Position numbers and translations under genes: made by a program. 64,000 nt of DNA from an uncultured Alphaproteobacteria bacterium (GTDB lineage Bacteria; Pseudomonadota; Alphaproteobacteria; Caulobacterales; Caulobacteraceae), in NCBI GenBank assembly GCA_903860975.1, contig CAIOSI010000045.1:1-64000 (forward strand), in the 5' to 3' direction. The notes under the pieces are model-generated. The model made no database searches, was not told the origin of the DNA, and worked only from the letters and a program-made list of their open reading frames with translations. Below are positions 47,756 to 56,612 of the stretch, piece after piece; position 1 is the first letter of the stretch, and each line of letters begins with the position of its first letter.

Positions 47756-49267
47756 ATGGGAGAACGCGTGCTGGTGGTCGGCGCTGGAATGGCCGGGCTC
47801 TGGACAGCACTGGCGTTAGCGCCCACTGGCCGTCAGATCATCCTTCTTGAACGCGATCCGCCACCGCCCGATGGCGGTACGGATGAGGCGTTCGAAAGCT
47901 GGGCCCGACGCGGCGTGGGACACCTGCGCCATAGCCATGCTTTTCTTGCTCGCCTGCGCATCCTGATCCGCGATCAGCATCCGCAGTTGCTGGCAGATTT
48001 GTTGGCCGCAGGCTGCAGGGACCTGGGCTTTGAGGGCGGCCTGACAGAGATCCACAAGAGGACCTACACCCCAGCGCCCGTGGATCGTGACCTCGCCGTC
48101 ATGACAAGCCGGCGCACGACGCTGGAGCTGATCCTGCGTCGCTATGTGGCAGCGCAGCCAAACGTCACCATCAGATCCAACGTCTTCGTTAAAGAACTGC
48201 GGATCTCGCCGGGCGCGACGCCTGTCGTGACGGGCGTCGTAATCGAAGACGCCACGGGTCGCCAAGAGCTGGCCGCCGACCTGGTCGTAGATGCGGCGGG
48301 AAGAGGCTCCTCGGCGGCCGAGCAGCTTCGCCAGGCCGGAGCCACGATCCCAGAGGAGGCCGAGGATTGCGGTATCCTATATTTCACCCGCCACTATCGC
48401 CTTAACCCCGGGATTGCAGAACCAGAGCGTGGAACGGCGCCGCAGGCCGGCGATCTGGAGTATCTGAAATTCGGTGTCTTCCCGGGTGATAACGGCTGCT
48501 TTTCGATCACCCTTTGTGTTCCCGAGCTCGAGGAAGAGCTTCGCAAAAAAATCATCGATCCGGTGATCTTTGACGCCGCCTGCGCAAGGTTGCCCGGCCT
48601 TGCCCCATGGGTCCATCCTATGACGTCGACGCCGATCAGTCGGGTCTTTGGCATGGGTAACCTACAAAGCCGATGGCGTAACCTAGCCCCAGAAGGCCAT
48701 GGCGCCGTCATGGGCTTCTTTCCCGTCGGTGACAGTCTGGTGAGATCAAACCCGCTGTATGGCCGCGGTTGTTCCTTTGCCGCCGTCAGCGCGCACCTGC
48801 TTCGCGACGCCGTACAGCTTTTTGCCGACCCGGCAGCCCGCATAGAGGCCTATCAGCGGCGGATCACCGTCGAGCTGAGGCCCTACTACAAGACAATGCG
48901 AGATGCCGATCGCAGCGCCATCCGCCGCGCGCGTCAAGCTCTCACACCCGGCTCTCAGCCCGGCCTCAAGACCCAGCTTGCCAAACGATTCCTGGAAGAT
49001 GGCGTCGCGGTCGCCGTGCGCTCCGATGTCGATCTTTTTCGAGATGCCCTACGAGGCTTTCATATGCTGGAAGATCCCCAGGCCTGGCTAAGACGACCCA
49101 GGAACATCGCGAAGATCATGGTCTATTGGTCAAGGGGACGGGCGCGCAACGCCGAGGCCTATAGCCCTAAGGGCGGACCAGCTCGCGACGAGATGCTGCT
49201 CGGATTAGGCCTGTCTCCAGAGCTCGACCCTCAGCGAATCCTGGAGCTGGCCGCCTGCCGCTCCTAA
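47756..49267 (+). CDS. FAD-dependent oxidoreductase/monooxygenase (halogenase-like)
   Basis: About 503 residues. The GxGxxG motif (LVVGAGMAGLWTAL) is at the very N-terminus with Glu at the end of strand 2 (LLERD). Later come HLRHSHAFLARLR, a VDAAGRGS segment and the second FAD motif FFPVGDSLVRSNPLYGRG, as in PHBH-fold monooxygenases and geranylgeranyl-reductase-like proteins. ATG 47756 is chosen because GGAG lies 8 bases upstream; ATG 47717 is an alternative. Reaction unknown. A small cytochrome c gene follows 32 bp later. Confidence 0.85.
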   Translation: MGERVLVVGAGMAGLWTALALAPTGRQIILLERDPPPPDGGTDEAFESWARRGVGHLRHSHAFLARLRILIRDQHPQLLADLLAAGCRDLGFEGGLTEIHKRTYTPAPVDRDLAVMTSRRTTLELILRRYVAAQPNVTIRSNVFVKELRISPGATPVVTGVVIEDATGRQELAADLVVDAAGRGSSAAEQLRQAGATIPEEAEDCGILYFTRHYRLNPGIAEPERGTAPQAGDLEYLKFGVFPGDNGCFSITLCVPELEEELRKKIIDPVIFDAACARLPGLAPWVHPMTSTPISRVFGMGNLQSRWRNLAPEGHGAVMGFFPVGDSLVRSNPLYGRGCSFAAVSAHLLRDAVQLFADPAARIEAYQRRITVELRPYYKTMRDADRSAIRRARQALTPGSQPGLKTQLAKRFLEDGVAVAVRSDVDLFRDALRGFHMLEDPQAWLRRPRNIAKIMVYWSRGRARNAEAYSPKGGPARDEMLLGLGLSPELDPQRILELAACRS

Positions 49268-49299
49268 GTTCGTTGGCATTTACAAGAAAGGTCTCACAG

Positions 49300-49719
49300 A
49301 TGCGTCAAGTGTTCCTTGCCTTCGCGATCAGCTTGGCGCTCGCAGGCGCCGTGTCGGCTGGCGCCATGAGCGTGAAGGATGAGATGAAGACCGTGGTCGA
49401 TCCGGCCACAAACACGATCTTCGCTGTAGGCGGCGAGGTTGACCCAGCTAACGGCCCTGACGCCGCCAAGGTCCCCGCTGCGCGCTGGGCAGAGGCGCTC
49501 AAGGCCTCCCAAACCTTAAGGAGCGCCGCAGCCCACCTGACGGGGCCGCAAAAGCAGCCAGGTGATGTCTGGGCCAAGTCCGCTGCCGACTTCGCCTCGC
49601 TGGCCCAGGCCGCCGAGAAAGCGGCTGCCGTAAACGACGGTGGTGGGTTCTCAAAAGCCGCCAATGATCTTGGCGATACCTGCACGGCCTGCCACTCCCA
49701 GTACAAGAAGCAGAACTAG
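49300..49719 (+). CDS. Periplasmic cytochrome c (cytochrome c'-like, C-terminal heme)
   Basis: 139 residues: signal peptide about 1-20 (ending GAVSAG), then a four-helix-like segment ([33 protein letters not shown]) and the heme motif C128-T-A-C131-H132 near the C-terminus, the layout of class II cytochrome c'. The sequence is divergent from well-known c', so electron transfer or NO/gas binding are both possible. It directly follows the flavoprotein. Its stop overlaps the convergent thiG by 4 bp. Confidence 0.85.
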   Translation: MRQVFLAFAISLALAGAVSAGAMSVKDEMKTVVDPATNTIFAVGGEVDPANGPDAAKVPAARWAEALKASQTLRSAAAHLTGPQKQPGDVWAKSAADFASLAQAAEKAAAVNDGGGFSKAANDLGDTCTACHSQYKKQN

Positions 49720-50504
49720 ATCAGTCCTGCCCGTGGCGAAGACGGATCACCATAGGTCCGCTTGTCCATTCGGCCTGCCAGATAGGCCTCGCGCCCGGCT
49801 ATGACGGCGTGCTTCATCGCTGTCGCCATGCGCAGTGGCTCACGCGCTTCGGCGATCGCTGTGTTCATCAGGACCGCGTCGCAGCCAGCTTCCATCGCCA
49901 GAACAGCGTCTGATGCGGTGCCAACACCGGCATCGACAAGGACCGGCACCTTCGACTGCTCAATAATCAGACCCAGGTTGAGGAAGTTCTGAATTCCGCG
50001 TCCCGAACCGATCGGAGCCGCGGCCGGCATGATCGCAGCCGCACCCGCTTCCTCCAGCTTGAGCGCGTAAACCGGATCATCACTGCAATAGACCATCACC
50101 TGGAACCCATCAGAGATCAGCAATTTCAGAGCCCGAAGGGTTTCTTCCATGTCGGGCAACAGGTGCTTGGTGTTTGACAGCACCTCGAGCTTCACCAGAT
50201 CCCAGCCGCCGGCCTCCCGGGCCAACCGCAGGGTCCGAACCGCATCTTCGCCCGTGAAACAGCCCGCGGTATTCGGCAGGAACGTGAAGCGGTCAGGTTT
50301 TACGTAATCGACGAGCAGCGGCTGTGTCGGGTCTGACAGGTTCACCCGGCGCAGAGCGACTGTGACAATCTCGGCGCCTGCGGCCTCTGCGGCAGCGGCA
50401 TTCTGGGCATAGTCTTTGTACTTTCCGGTGCCGACGATCAGGCGTGAGCGGAAGGTACGTCCAGCGACACTCCAGGTGTCATCAACCCGTTGGGCCCCGT
50501 CCAT
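49716..50504 (-). CDS. thiG: ThiG, thiazole synthase
   Basis: 262-residue TIM-barrel enzyme making the thiazole phosphate of thiamin from DXP, dehydroglycine and ThiS thiocarboxylate. The Schiff-base lysine is K105 in DLVKLEVL; the phosphate-binding region is [11 protein letters not shown] and [11 protein letters not shown]. It starts 1 bp after the thiS stop (TGACATG) with GGAGG upstream. No thiO, thiE or thiF is adjacent. Confidence 0.97.
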   Translation of the reverse strand: MDGAQRVDDTWSVAGRTFRSRLIVGTGKYKDYAQNAAAAEAAGAEIVTVALRRVNLSDPTQPLLVDYVKPDRFTFLPNTAGCFTGEDAVRTLRLAREAGGWDLVKLEVLSNTKHLLPDMEETLRALKLLISDGFQVMVYCSDDPVYALKLEEAGAAAIMPAAAPIGSGRGIQNFLNLGLIIEQSKVPVLVDAGVGTASDAVLAMEAGCDAVLMNTAIAEAREPLRMATAMKHAVIAGREAYLAGRMDKRTYGDPSSPRAGLI

Positions 50505-50505
50505 G

Positions 50506-50706
50506 TCAGCCGCCTCCTATGAAGTGCACGATCTCAATCCGGTCGCCGTCCGAGAGCCTCGTCTTCCCGTAGGCCGAGTGCGGCACGATCTCCAGGTTGC
50601 GCTCGATCGCCACCTTGCGCCCATCGAGGCCGAGTTGCGAGATCAACGCCGCTAAGTCCGCGAGGGGCGGAAAGACGTGAGCCTCTCCGTTGAGCGTCAA
50701 GTTCAT
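50506..50706 (-). CDS. thiS: ThiS, sulfur carrier protein
   Basis: 66-residue ubiquitin-fold protein ending in the required Gly-Gly (IVHFIGGG). It starts [14 protein letters not shown] and contains [28 protein letters not shown]. The thiocarboxylated C-terminus donates sulfur to ThiG. ATG 50706 is preferred over a longer frame to 50730. The promoter must lie in the 80 bp shared with the divergent aroQ; I see no TPP riboswitch in this short space. Confidence 0.95.
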   Translation of the reverse strand: MNLTLNGEAHVFPPLADLAALISQLGLDGRKVAIERNLEIVPHSAYGKTRLSDGDRIEIVHFIGGG

Positions 50707-50786
50707 GCAAAAGCCTCTTGAAGTCGCCACGCTTGTGACCTGCAGCCCTGACCGTTACAAGAAAGCGGAATCGACGGCGGAGCCGA

Positions 50787-51230
50787 ATGTCGAAACCGAT
50801 CTATGTGCTGAGCGGCCCGAATCTCAACCTCCTGGGCACCCGCGAGCCGGAAATTTATGGATATCAGACCTTGGACGACGTGAAGCGCCTTTGTGAGGCG
50901 CGCGCGGCGGCCTTGGGGCGAACGATCGTGTTCCGTCAATCAAACCATGAGGGTGAGTTGATCGACTGGATCCAGGAGGCCCGCATCGAGAGCTCGGCAG
51001 TGGTCATCAACCCGGCCGGCTACGGTCATACCTCGGTCGCGATTCTCGACGCCCTAAAGGCGGTTGGTGTTCCTGTGATCGAATGCCATCTCTCAAATCC
51101 CGCTACACGCGAAGCGTTTCGTCACCAGACTTACGTCTCTCTTGCGGCGACCGGGATGGTGTGCGGTTTCGGCGCTGCGAGTTATGAATTGGCTATCGAG
51201 GCCGCAGCGGGCCTTTCCCGCTCAGCCTAA
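50787..51230 (+). CDS. aroQ: Type II 3-dehydroquinate dehydratase
   Basis: 147-residue shikimate-pathway enzyme. It starts [25 protein letters not shown] with the catalytic Tyr (Y24) and Arg (R19) of the lid loop, and has [16 protein letters not shown] and IECHLSN (active His). It is followed after 23 bp by accB-accC, the usual alphaproteobacterial order aroQ-accB-accC. Confidence 0.97.
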   Translation: MSKPIYVLSGPNLNLLGTREPEIYGYQTLDDVKRLCEARAAALGRTIVFRQSNHEGELIDWIQEARIESSAVVINPAGYGHTSVAILDALKAVGVPVIECHLSNPATREAFRHQTYVSLAATGMVCGFGAASYELAIEAAAGLSRSA

Positions 51231-51253
51231 AGATAAAAAGCGAAAGTAATTTC

Positions 51254-51772
51254 ATGGCTAACTCTCCCAAGGCCCCTCCCGCTGACCCGATTGATGTGCG
51301 CTTGGTGCGCAGATTAGCCGATATACTGACGGAGACCGGGCTGTCGGAGATCGAGGTCGAACATTCAGGCCTCAAGATCCGCGTCGCTAAAACACTGACG
51401 GCGGGGCCAACACAGCTAACCTATGCGCCCTCACCTATCGCAGCCGCCCCCGCAGCCGCAGCCGCAGCCGCAGCCGCAGCCGCGACGTCTTCGTCCGCGC
51501 CGGCCGCTTCTGTGGACTCTGCGCCGGCTCGCGAGGCGGGCGATCTCGTGAAGTCGCCGATGGTCGGCAGCGTCTATCTCCAACCCGAACCCGGCGCAGA
51601 GCCCTTCGTGAAGGTGGGCGACACCGTGGCCGCTGGCCAGACATTGATGATCATTGAAGCCATGAAGACCATGAACCCGATCCCGGCTCCCAGGGCCGGC
51701 AGGATCGTAGAAATCCTGGTGGAGGATAGCCAACCCGTGGAGTTCGGCGAGCCGCTCGCGGTCATCGGCTAG
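51254..51772 (+). CDS. accB: AccB, biotin carboxyl carrier protein
   Basis: 172 residues. A helical N-terminus ([22 protein letters not shown]), an Ala/Pro linker coded by GCAGCC repeats, and a biotinyl domain with the biotinylated K138 in [12 protein letters not shown]. Thr replaces the usual second-position spacing of AMKM: the motif reads AMKTMN, a variant common among proteobacterial BCCPs of the EAMK(T/M)MN form. Carries the carboxyl group for malonyl-CoA synthesis. accC begins 4 bp later. Confidence 0.97.
   Translation: MANSPKAPPADPIDVRLVRRLADILTETGLSEIEVEHSGLKIRVAKTLTAGPTQLTYAPSPIAAAPAAAAAAAAAAATSSSAPAASVDSAPAREAGDLVKSPMVGSVYLQPEPGAEPFVKVGDTVAAGQTLMIIEAMKTMNPIPAPRAGRIVEILVEDSQPVEFGEPLAVIG
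51452..51481 (+). repeat. GCAGCC hexanucleotide repeat, five units, inside accB
   Basis: Five perfect tandem GCAGCC units encode an Ala tract in the flexible linker between the N-terminal part and the biotinyl domain. The period of six keeps the frame whatever the copy number, so length variation would alter linker length only. Confidence 0.9.
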
Positions 51773-51776
51773 AGCC

Positions 51777-53129
51777 ATGTTCGAAAAGATCCTCATCGCC
51801 AATCGCGGCGAAATCGCCCTTCGCGTGCACCGTGCGTGCAAGGAAATGGGTATTTCTACCGTCGCCGTGCATTCTGAGGCCGACTCGGGCGCGATGTGGG
51901 TGCGACTGGCCGACGAGAGCGTCTGTATTGGACCGCCCGCCTCAGCCAAGAGTTACCTGAACATCCCTTCAATCATTGCCGCAGCCGAGATCACCGGGGC
52001 TCAGGCAATCCATCCCGGTTACGGATTTCTTTCGGAAAACGCTCGGTTCGCCGAGATCGTTGGCGCGCACGGCTTCACCTTCATCGGCCCCAAGCCTGAG
52101 CACATCAAGATGATGGGCGACAAGATCACGGCCAAACAGGCGGTGAAAGCGGCAGGCATTCCGGTTGTGCCGGGCTCAGACGGGGCCGTGACGACGGAAG
52201 AAGAAGCATTCGCCGCCGCCAACAAAATCGGCTTTCCGGTCCTGATCAAGGCAGCGGCCGGTGGCGGTGGCCGCGGCATGAAGGTCGCCCAGACCCAGGA
52301 AGACCTCTACCAAGCGGTTTCGACCGCGAGGTCAGAGGCAAAGGCGGCCTTTGGCGATGATGCGGTCTATATGGAGCGATATCTCCAGACGCCACGGCAT
52401 ATCGAGCTTCAGGTGATCGCCGACAGCTTCGGTAATGTCTGCCACCTTGGGGAACGCGATTGTTCTTTGCAGCGGCGCCACCAGAAGGTCCTGGAAGAAG
52501 CGCCCTCACCGGCAATCGACGCTGAGACCCGCGCTAAAATTGGCAGGGTGGTGGTCGATGCCGTCAAAGCCATTGGCTACCTGGGCGTCGGCACAATTGA
52601 ATTCCTATACGAGAACGGTGAATTCTTCTTCATAGAGATGAATACCCGCCTGCAAGTGGAACATCCCGTCACCGAAGCCATTACGGGCATCGATTTGGTG
52701 CGCGAACAGATCCGCATTGCAGCCGGACTGCCGCTTTCCTTCACACAGAAAGACGTGGTCTTTGAGGGTCACGCGATTGAGTGTCGGATCAACGCCGAAA
52801 ATCCCAAGACCTTCGCCCCTTCGCCTGGCCTGGTCACAGAGTTTCATGCGCCAGGCGGCCTTGGTGTGCGCCTCGATAGCGCGCTCTATGCCGGCTATAC
52901 GATCCCGCCCTACTATGACTCTCTGATCGGCAAATTGATCGTCCATGGCCGAGACCGTGCCGAATGCATCGCGCGTCTAAATCGATGTCTCGGCGAAATC
53001 GTCGTGGCCGGTATAGAGACCAACATCCCTCTCTTCCAGGAACTGCTGGTCCAGCCCGATATCCTGACCGGGAACTACAACATCCACTGGTTGGAAAACT
53101 GGATGAAGGCCCAGACTGCTCCCACCTGA
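51777..53129 (+). CDS. accC: AccC, biotin carboxylase
   Basis: 450-residue ATP-grasp enzyme that carboxylates biotin on AccB. It starts [20 protein letters not shown]; the ATP-binding glycine loop is [12 protein letters not shown], the bicarbonate/metal site region [17 protein letters not shown], with R in the VECRINAE-type IECRINAEN. Length standard. Co-transcribed with aroQ and accB. In relatives aat follows directly; here about 1.7 kb of gene fragments separate them. Confidence 0.98.
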   Translation: MFEKILIANRGEIALRVHRACKEMGISTVAVHSEADSGAMWVRLADESVCIGPPASAKSYLNIPSIIAAAEITGAQAIHPGYGFLSENARFAEIVGAHGFTFIGPKPEHIKMMGDKITAKQAVKAAGIPVVPGSDGAVTTEEEAFAAANKIGFPVLIKAAAGGGGRGMKVAQTQEDLYQAVSTARSEAKAAFGDDAVYMERYLQTPRHIELQVIADSFGNVCHLGERDCSLQRRHQKVLEEAPSPAIDAETRAKIGRVVVDAVKAIGYLGVGTIEFLYENGEFFFIEMNTRLQVEHPVTEAITGIDLVREQIRIAAGLPLSFTQKDVVFEGHAIECRINAENPKTFAPSPGLVTEFHAPGGLGVRLDSALYAGYTIPPYYDSLIGKLIVHGRDRAECIARLNRCLGEIVVAGIETNIPLFQELLVQPDILTGNYNIHWLENWMKAQTAPT

Positions 53130-53140
53130 GGCCGTCACTG

Positions 53141-53170
53141 AGCCGTTCGGAGGGCTTCTTTTAGACTTTT
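53141..53170 (+). terminator. Weak terminator after accC
   Basis: A short AGCC...GGCT stem with an eight-base loop, followed by TTCTTTTAGACTTTT, starts 12 bp past the accC stop. The stem is short but the T-rich tail is the clearest in the window. Confidence 0.45.
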
Positions 53171-53450
53171 AAAGCGGCGGCCGTTGGCGAGATGAAATCA
53201 AGGTTTGCGGGGCTCGCATCTGCAAGCCTAAGGCTATGGGCTCCAGATCTGACCGCGGCTTCGCAACGCGCCAAGCCGCCCTGTGTCGCCCAAACCCTTG
53301 AGCGCCGCTATTCATCGCCCTGGAAGTCATGTTCCCCATGCGTGGCCGAACACCGATTGAGACCGTGACCACGTCTTTGAAATTGGCCACAGGACTAGGG
53401 TCCAGGTTGTCAATTCGCACCCAAACTTGTCCCCTCTTTCGGCCATCAGC
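53171..53450. other. 280 bp of unassigned DNA after accC
   Basis: No gene recognised. A minus-strand frame (83 codons from GTG 53420) has no similarity I can name. The minus strand from 53450 abruptly leaves the FAD-oxidoreductase frame with GGGGACAAGTTTGGGTGCGA, so this boundary is a deletion or rearrangement junction. Confidence 0.4.
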
Positions 53451-53776
53451 AGGTTGTCGATGTTGGCTGAGTAGAGACAGCGGAAGGGGATGCCGTAGGG
53501 CTGCTGGTCGCGCAGGTCCATGATCCAGTCCTTCAGACGGAAGTCGTACTTTCCTTCCCCGGGTGCCCAGGCGCAGTGGATGCAGAAGAAGCCGTCGTTG
53601 GCGACTAGCAGATCGTTGTAGCGGGTGTGCTCGCGGATGTCGTTTTCGGTCAGGACGTGGTCAACCTTGTAGAGACGGAACTCGCCCTGCGCCGCCGCGG
53701 CAGCTTCGACATCGGAGATTTGGCGCGGCCACAACAGGCCTTGGGAAAGGCAATTCCGGGCACGCCCGTCGCCCGT
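53451..53776 (-). pseudogene. FAD-dependent oxidoreductase (PF12831-like) fragment
   Basis: About 105 residues resemble the late part of large FAD-dependent oxidoreductases: LLWPRQISDVEAAAAAQGEF, RLYKVDHVLTENDIREHTRY, NDGFFCIHCAWAPGEGKYDF, then PYGIPFRCLYSANIDNLLMA. In intact proteins the last stretch continues into a GRCISVTH-like FAD-contact motif; here it breaks off after LLMA. Upstream there is an in-frame TAG at 53779-53777 and then the end of an IS3 element. Both ends are therefore missing. The start and end are set by loss of recognisable similarity. Confidence 0.72.
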
Positions 53777-53799
53777 CTATCCCTCGTCGGATCGACGGG

Positions 53800-54526
53800 T
53801 GACCTGCCCCTGATCTTTCATCCAGCTCGGACCAGAGTCTCGGCCGTGGTTACGCCTTGTGGCGCGCGGTGAGCAACAGGCCGAGCCGTGGAGCTTCCAC
53901 ATTGCGCAGCGGGTCGGCCTGTTGCGTTCAGGTGCGCGGCATAGGCCGCAGGGGTCTGGTAGCCGATCGACGAGTGCGGACGCTGAGTGTTGTCGTCGGC
54001 GGTCCAGGCAGCCAGCTTCTGGCGAGCGTGGTCGAGATTGAAGAACAGGCTCTCGTTCAGCAGCTCGTCGCGCATCCGGCCGTTGAAACTCTCCACGAAG
54101 CCGTTCTGGGTGGGCTTGCCCGGCGCGATGTAATGCCAGGCGACGCGGTGATCCTCGGCCCAAGCCAGGATGGCCGTGGAGGTGAACTCCGTGCCGTTGT
54201 CGCTGACGATCATCCCGGGTCGCCCGCGTCGCGCGATCAGCGCCGACAGCTCTCGCGCCACCCGTCGCCCGGAGATCGAGGTGTCGGGGATTGCCGCCAG
54301 GCACTCGCAGGTCACGTCGTCGACCACGTTGAGAATCCGGAACCGCCGCCCGCCCGCAAACTGGTCGTGCACGAAGTCCAGCGACCAACGGGCGTTGGTC
54401 TTGGCCTTAACCAGGGTCAGGGCCCGCGTGCCGATGGCGCGGCGGCGTGAGCGTCGCTTGCGCACGGTCAGCCCCTCCTCGCGGTAAAGCCGGTAGATGC
54501 GGTTCTTGCCCGACGGCTCGCCCTCC
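53800..54526 (-). mobile_element. IS3-family element remnant, 5' part deleted
   Basis: One terminus is intact at 53800: the plus strand there reads TGACCTGCCCCTGATCTTTC, the TG..CA type end of IS3 elements, 18 bp outside the orfB stop. The element holds only the C-terminal two thirds of orfB. orfA, the start of orfB and the other terminus are missing, so it cannot transpose. Confidence 0.8.
53818..54526 (-). pseudogene. IS3-family transposase OrfB, C-terminal fragment
   Basis: About 235 residues of the integrase-like transposase: it begins within [20 protein letters not shown] and runs through [20 protein letters not shown] (first catalytic Asp), [11 protein letters not shown] (second Asp), [17 protein letters not shown] (catalytic Glu, the DDE set) and [15 protein letters not shown] to a normal C-terminus. 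The N-terminal HTH part is missing; the frame upstream to 54687 has unrelated sequence. DDE residues are intact but the protein is not full length. Confidence 0.88.
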
Positions 54527-54796
54527 GAATATGAACGCGGTAACGACGATTGCTTCGTCGGTCGGACACATCCAGGGGTTCTCACAGTCCAGGTTCTGTC
54601 GACTTGGTTTGCGCTGATCGTACGTGATCGGCAAAGTTTCAGGCTTAGCATCTCGGCCGACAAGGCCTCCGAGTTCGTCGTCGCCACCCGGACGGGTTAT
54701 GCCGCGCCAAATTCGGCTTTAGACAGAGTTCTACTGATCGTGCCGGTAGGCCTCTTGCGCTCTTCGCAACGGCGCAAACCGCTATACGATTGCAGG
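54527..54796. other. 270 bp between the IS remnant and aat
   Basis: No gene recognised. It contains a 5'-extension of the aat frame with no similarity and a broken upstream tail of the orfB frame. It may hold the aat promoter and another rearrangement junction near 54527. Confidence 0.4.
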
Positions 54797-55447
54797 ATGG
54801 CGCTATTGGACGCTGATGGCCTTCTGTCCTGCTACGCACGTGGCGTCTTTCCGATGGCGGACGCGCGAGAGGACGAACGCGTCTTCCTGATTGATCCAGA
54901 GCGGCGAGGCGTGATCCCGCTCGATGCGTTTCATGTTTCGCGTCGGCTCGCGCGGACCGTTCGCGCCGAACCTTTCGAAATTCGCACCGACACCGCCTTT
55001 CGTTTGGTCGTTCAAGCCTGCGCCGAGGCCAGCGATGGTCGGAACGAGACCTGGATTAATCATCCGATCGAAGAACTCTACGTCCGCCTTCACGAGCTTG
55101 GGCACGCGCACTCGGTGGAATGCTGGAAGGACGGACAACTCGTGGGCGGCCTCTATGGCGTCTCACTGCATGGCGCGTTCTTTGGCGAGAGCATGTTCTC
55201 GCGGCGGCGTGAGGCGTCAAAGGTGGCGCTGGTTCACTTGGTCGGGCGTTTGATCGCTGGAGGCTACCAACTGCTCGACACCCAATTCCTGACCGGGCAC
55301 CTGACCCAGTTCGGAGCCATCGAAATCTCACGGCTCGACTATCGGCGTCGACTGGCGGTGGCGATCTCAGTCGAGGGTGAGTTTCAGCGCGCCGCTGGCG
55401 CAGCGGCAGGCGCTGCGGTTCTGCAGGTGATTAGCCAAGCGTCGTAA
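54797..55447 (+). CDS. aat: Leucyl/phenylalanyl-tRNA-protein transferase
   Basis: 216-residue N-end-rule enzyme that adds Leu or Phe to N-terminal Arg/Lys, making substrates for ClpS-ClpAP. Motifs: [62 protein letters not shown] and [19 protein letters not shown] 54797 is chosen because similarity starts there; the frame is open to 54497 across scar DNA. The 3' end overlaps the convergent DUF2155 gene by 64 bp. Confidence 0.95.
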   Translation: MALLDADGLLSCYARGVFPMADAREDERVFLIDPERRGVIPLDAFHVSRRLARTVRAEPFEIRTDTAFRLVVQACAEASDGRNETWINHPIEELYVRLHELGHAHSVECWKDGQLVGGLYGVSLHGAFFGESMFSRRREASKVALVHLVGRLIAGGYQLLDTQFLTGHLTQFGAIEISRLDYRRRLAVAISVEGEFQRAAGAAAGAAVLQVISQAS

Positions 55448-56016
55448 ACCGGATGTTCCAACGGATGGAGGCCCGGCGAGGAAGCATACATCCATCCCTT
55501 GAAGGTCTGCCGAGGCGCAAGCGCTGGCCGACCCGGCTGCGCCCTGGGCTGGGAGTCCACCGTGACATAGGCGATGGAATCATCAACGGCCTCGTCCGGC
55601 GTCGACCGCTCGCAGGCCTTTACGGTAAAAACCAAACTCTTGTAGCGGATCGGACGTCCGACGGCGGCTTCAAACCGGAGGCTTTCTGCGGTGACCTTGT
55701 CGAGCGCCTCAATAACCGCGGCATCGTAACGGGTTCGCCTCACGGGCACCCCGACGAGCTTCGTTCCGTTTGTCGGTGACGGCGCCGCTGCGACTTCCTT
55801 ATCCGAAATCGCGGGCACAGCGATTGGTGCTGGCGTCGGAACCGTGACGGGCGGGGCTTCTTCACTCGGCCCCGATTTCGAGACGACCTCAGGTAGCGGG
55901 CTCGATGGTGCCGACGCGGGTTGCGCGCGAACAAGTCCCCCCGCGCCAAGGCCCACGGCCAGCGCCAGCCCGGTCAGGCTCCGCAAGCGCGATTTCGACA
56001 TCTGAGGTGGCGACAT
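55384..56016 (-). CDS. DUF2155-domain periplasmic protein
   Basis: 210 residues: an N-terminal signal-like segment ([20 protein letters not shown]), a Pro/Ala/Ser linker to about 80, then the DUF2155 domain with [58 protein letters not shown] and two cysteines. The function of this alphaproteobacterial family is unknown; it is regularly next to aat and the NDUFA12 gene. ATG 56016 lies 6 bp after the NDUFA12 stop; ATG 56001 is an alternative. Confidence 0.88.
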   Translation of the reverse strand: MSPPQMSKSRLRSLTGLALAVGLGAGGLVRAQPASAPSSPLPEVVSKSGPSEEAPPVTVPTPAPIAVPAISDKEVAAAPSPTNGTKLVGVPVRRTRYDAAVIEALDKVTAESLRFEAAVGRPIRYKSLVFTVKACERSTPDEAVDDSIAYVTVDSQPRAQPGRPALAPRQTFKGWMYASSPGLHPLEHPVYDAWLITCRTAAPAAAPAAR

Positions 56017-56024
56017 CGCGAGCC

Positions 56025-56429
56025 CTATTTCGGGGTCCAAGCCTCGTAGTCGGCCGTGGCTTTCTGACGCTCTCCCCCCCGAGACAGGGCCCCTTGCGGA
56101 CGATAGGCGTGGATCGTCCCCGTCATATTGGGCAGGTGATCCTTTTCCCACGACTTAATGAGGAACGGCTCGACGGTCGGCGGTTCGGCAAAGGTGTAGT
56201 GCAGCCAGCCATGCCACTCGGCCGCAACCTTCGAGGCGTCTGCGTAACCCCGATAGATCACCCAGCGGCGTTTGCGGCCGTCATAGCTATCGGAATTGTC
56301 TCGCGCCTCGAAGTAGCGATTGCCGCCTTCGTCCTGGCCCACAAAGACGCCACGACGGCCAATGTGGAAGCGCGCACCAATGGTTGCGCCGTTCCACCAC
56401 GTAAAGATCGACTTCAAAAAATTCAGCAC
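56025..56429 (-). CDS. NDUFA12-family accessory subunit of NADH:ubiquinone oxidoreductase
   Basis: 134 residues, the bacterial homologue of mitochondrial complex I subunit NDUFA12 (B17.2). Characteristic stretches are FFTWWNGATIG-like FTWWNGATIGARFHIGRRGVFVGQDEGGNRYFE, RRWVIYRGYADASKVAAEWHGWLHYTFAEPP and HLPNMTGTIHAYRPQGA (given in parts here: NRYFEARD, WHGWLHYTF, PNMTGT). It binds the peripheral arm of complex I. The complex I operon itself is not in the window. Followed by DUF2155 on the same strand. Confidence 0.94.
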   Translation of the reverse strand: MLNFLKSIFTWWNGATIGARFHIGRRGVFVGQDEGGNRYFEARDNSDSYDGRKRRWVIYRGYADASKVAAEWHGWLHYTFAEPPTVEPFLIKSWEKDHLPNMTGTIHAYRPQGALSRGGERQKATADYEAWTPK

Positions 56430-56612
56430 AGGGATTTTGTCTCTGGGAGAGGGAGAAGCGCGGCCGGACTATAAGCGGGTCGATTTGGAGCGTCCAGCGC
56501 TCCGACCCAATGCGCATTGAAGCAAGATGTTGGGGATGAACGTCACTCACACCACAACATCTATTGATTGAGGGCTTCGAGGCAGCCTAACCTGAGGCCA
56601 GGGAGTAGGCGA

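Noticed and set aside
50707-50786. TPP riboswitch upstream of thiS
   Set aside because: Only 80 bp separate the divergent thiS and aroQ starts and I see none of the conserved CUGAGA/ACCUGA-type THI-box core.
51437-51486. Short repeated units considered as a CRISPR or satellite array
   Set aside because: Units are six bases, contiguous, without spacers, and encode an in-frame Ala linker.
53327-53734. Annotating the FAD-oxidoreductase fragment as a complete 135-residue gene
   Set aside because: It lacks both ends of the family; after LLMA the sequence departs from the family, and the first codon is a TTG inside homologous sequence.
54497-54796. Extension of aat to 316 residues
   Set aside because: The added residues come from IS-scar DNA; Aat similarity starts at ATG 54797 and normal length is about 210-240.
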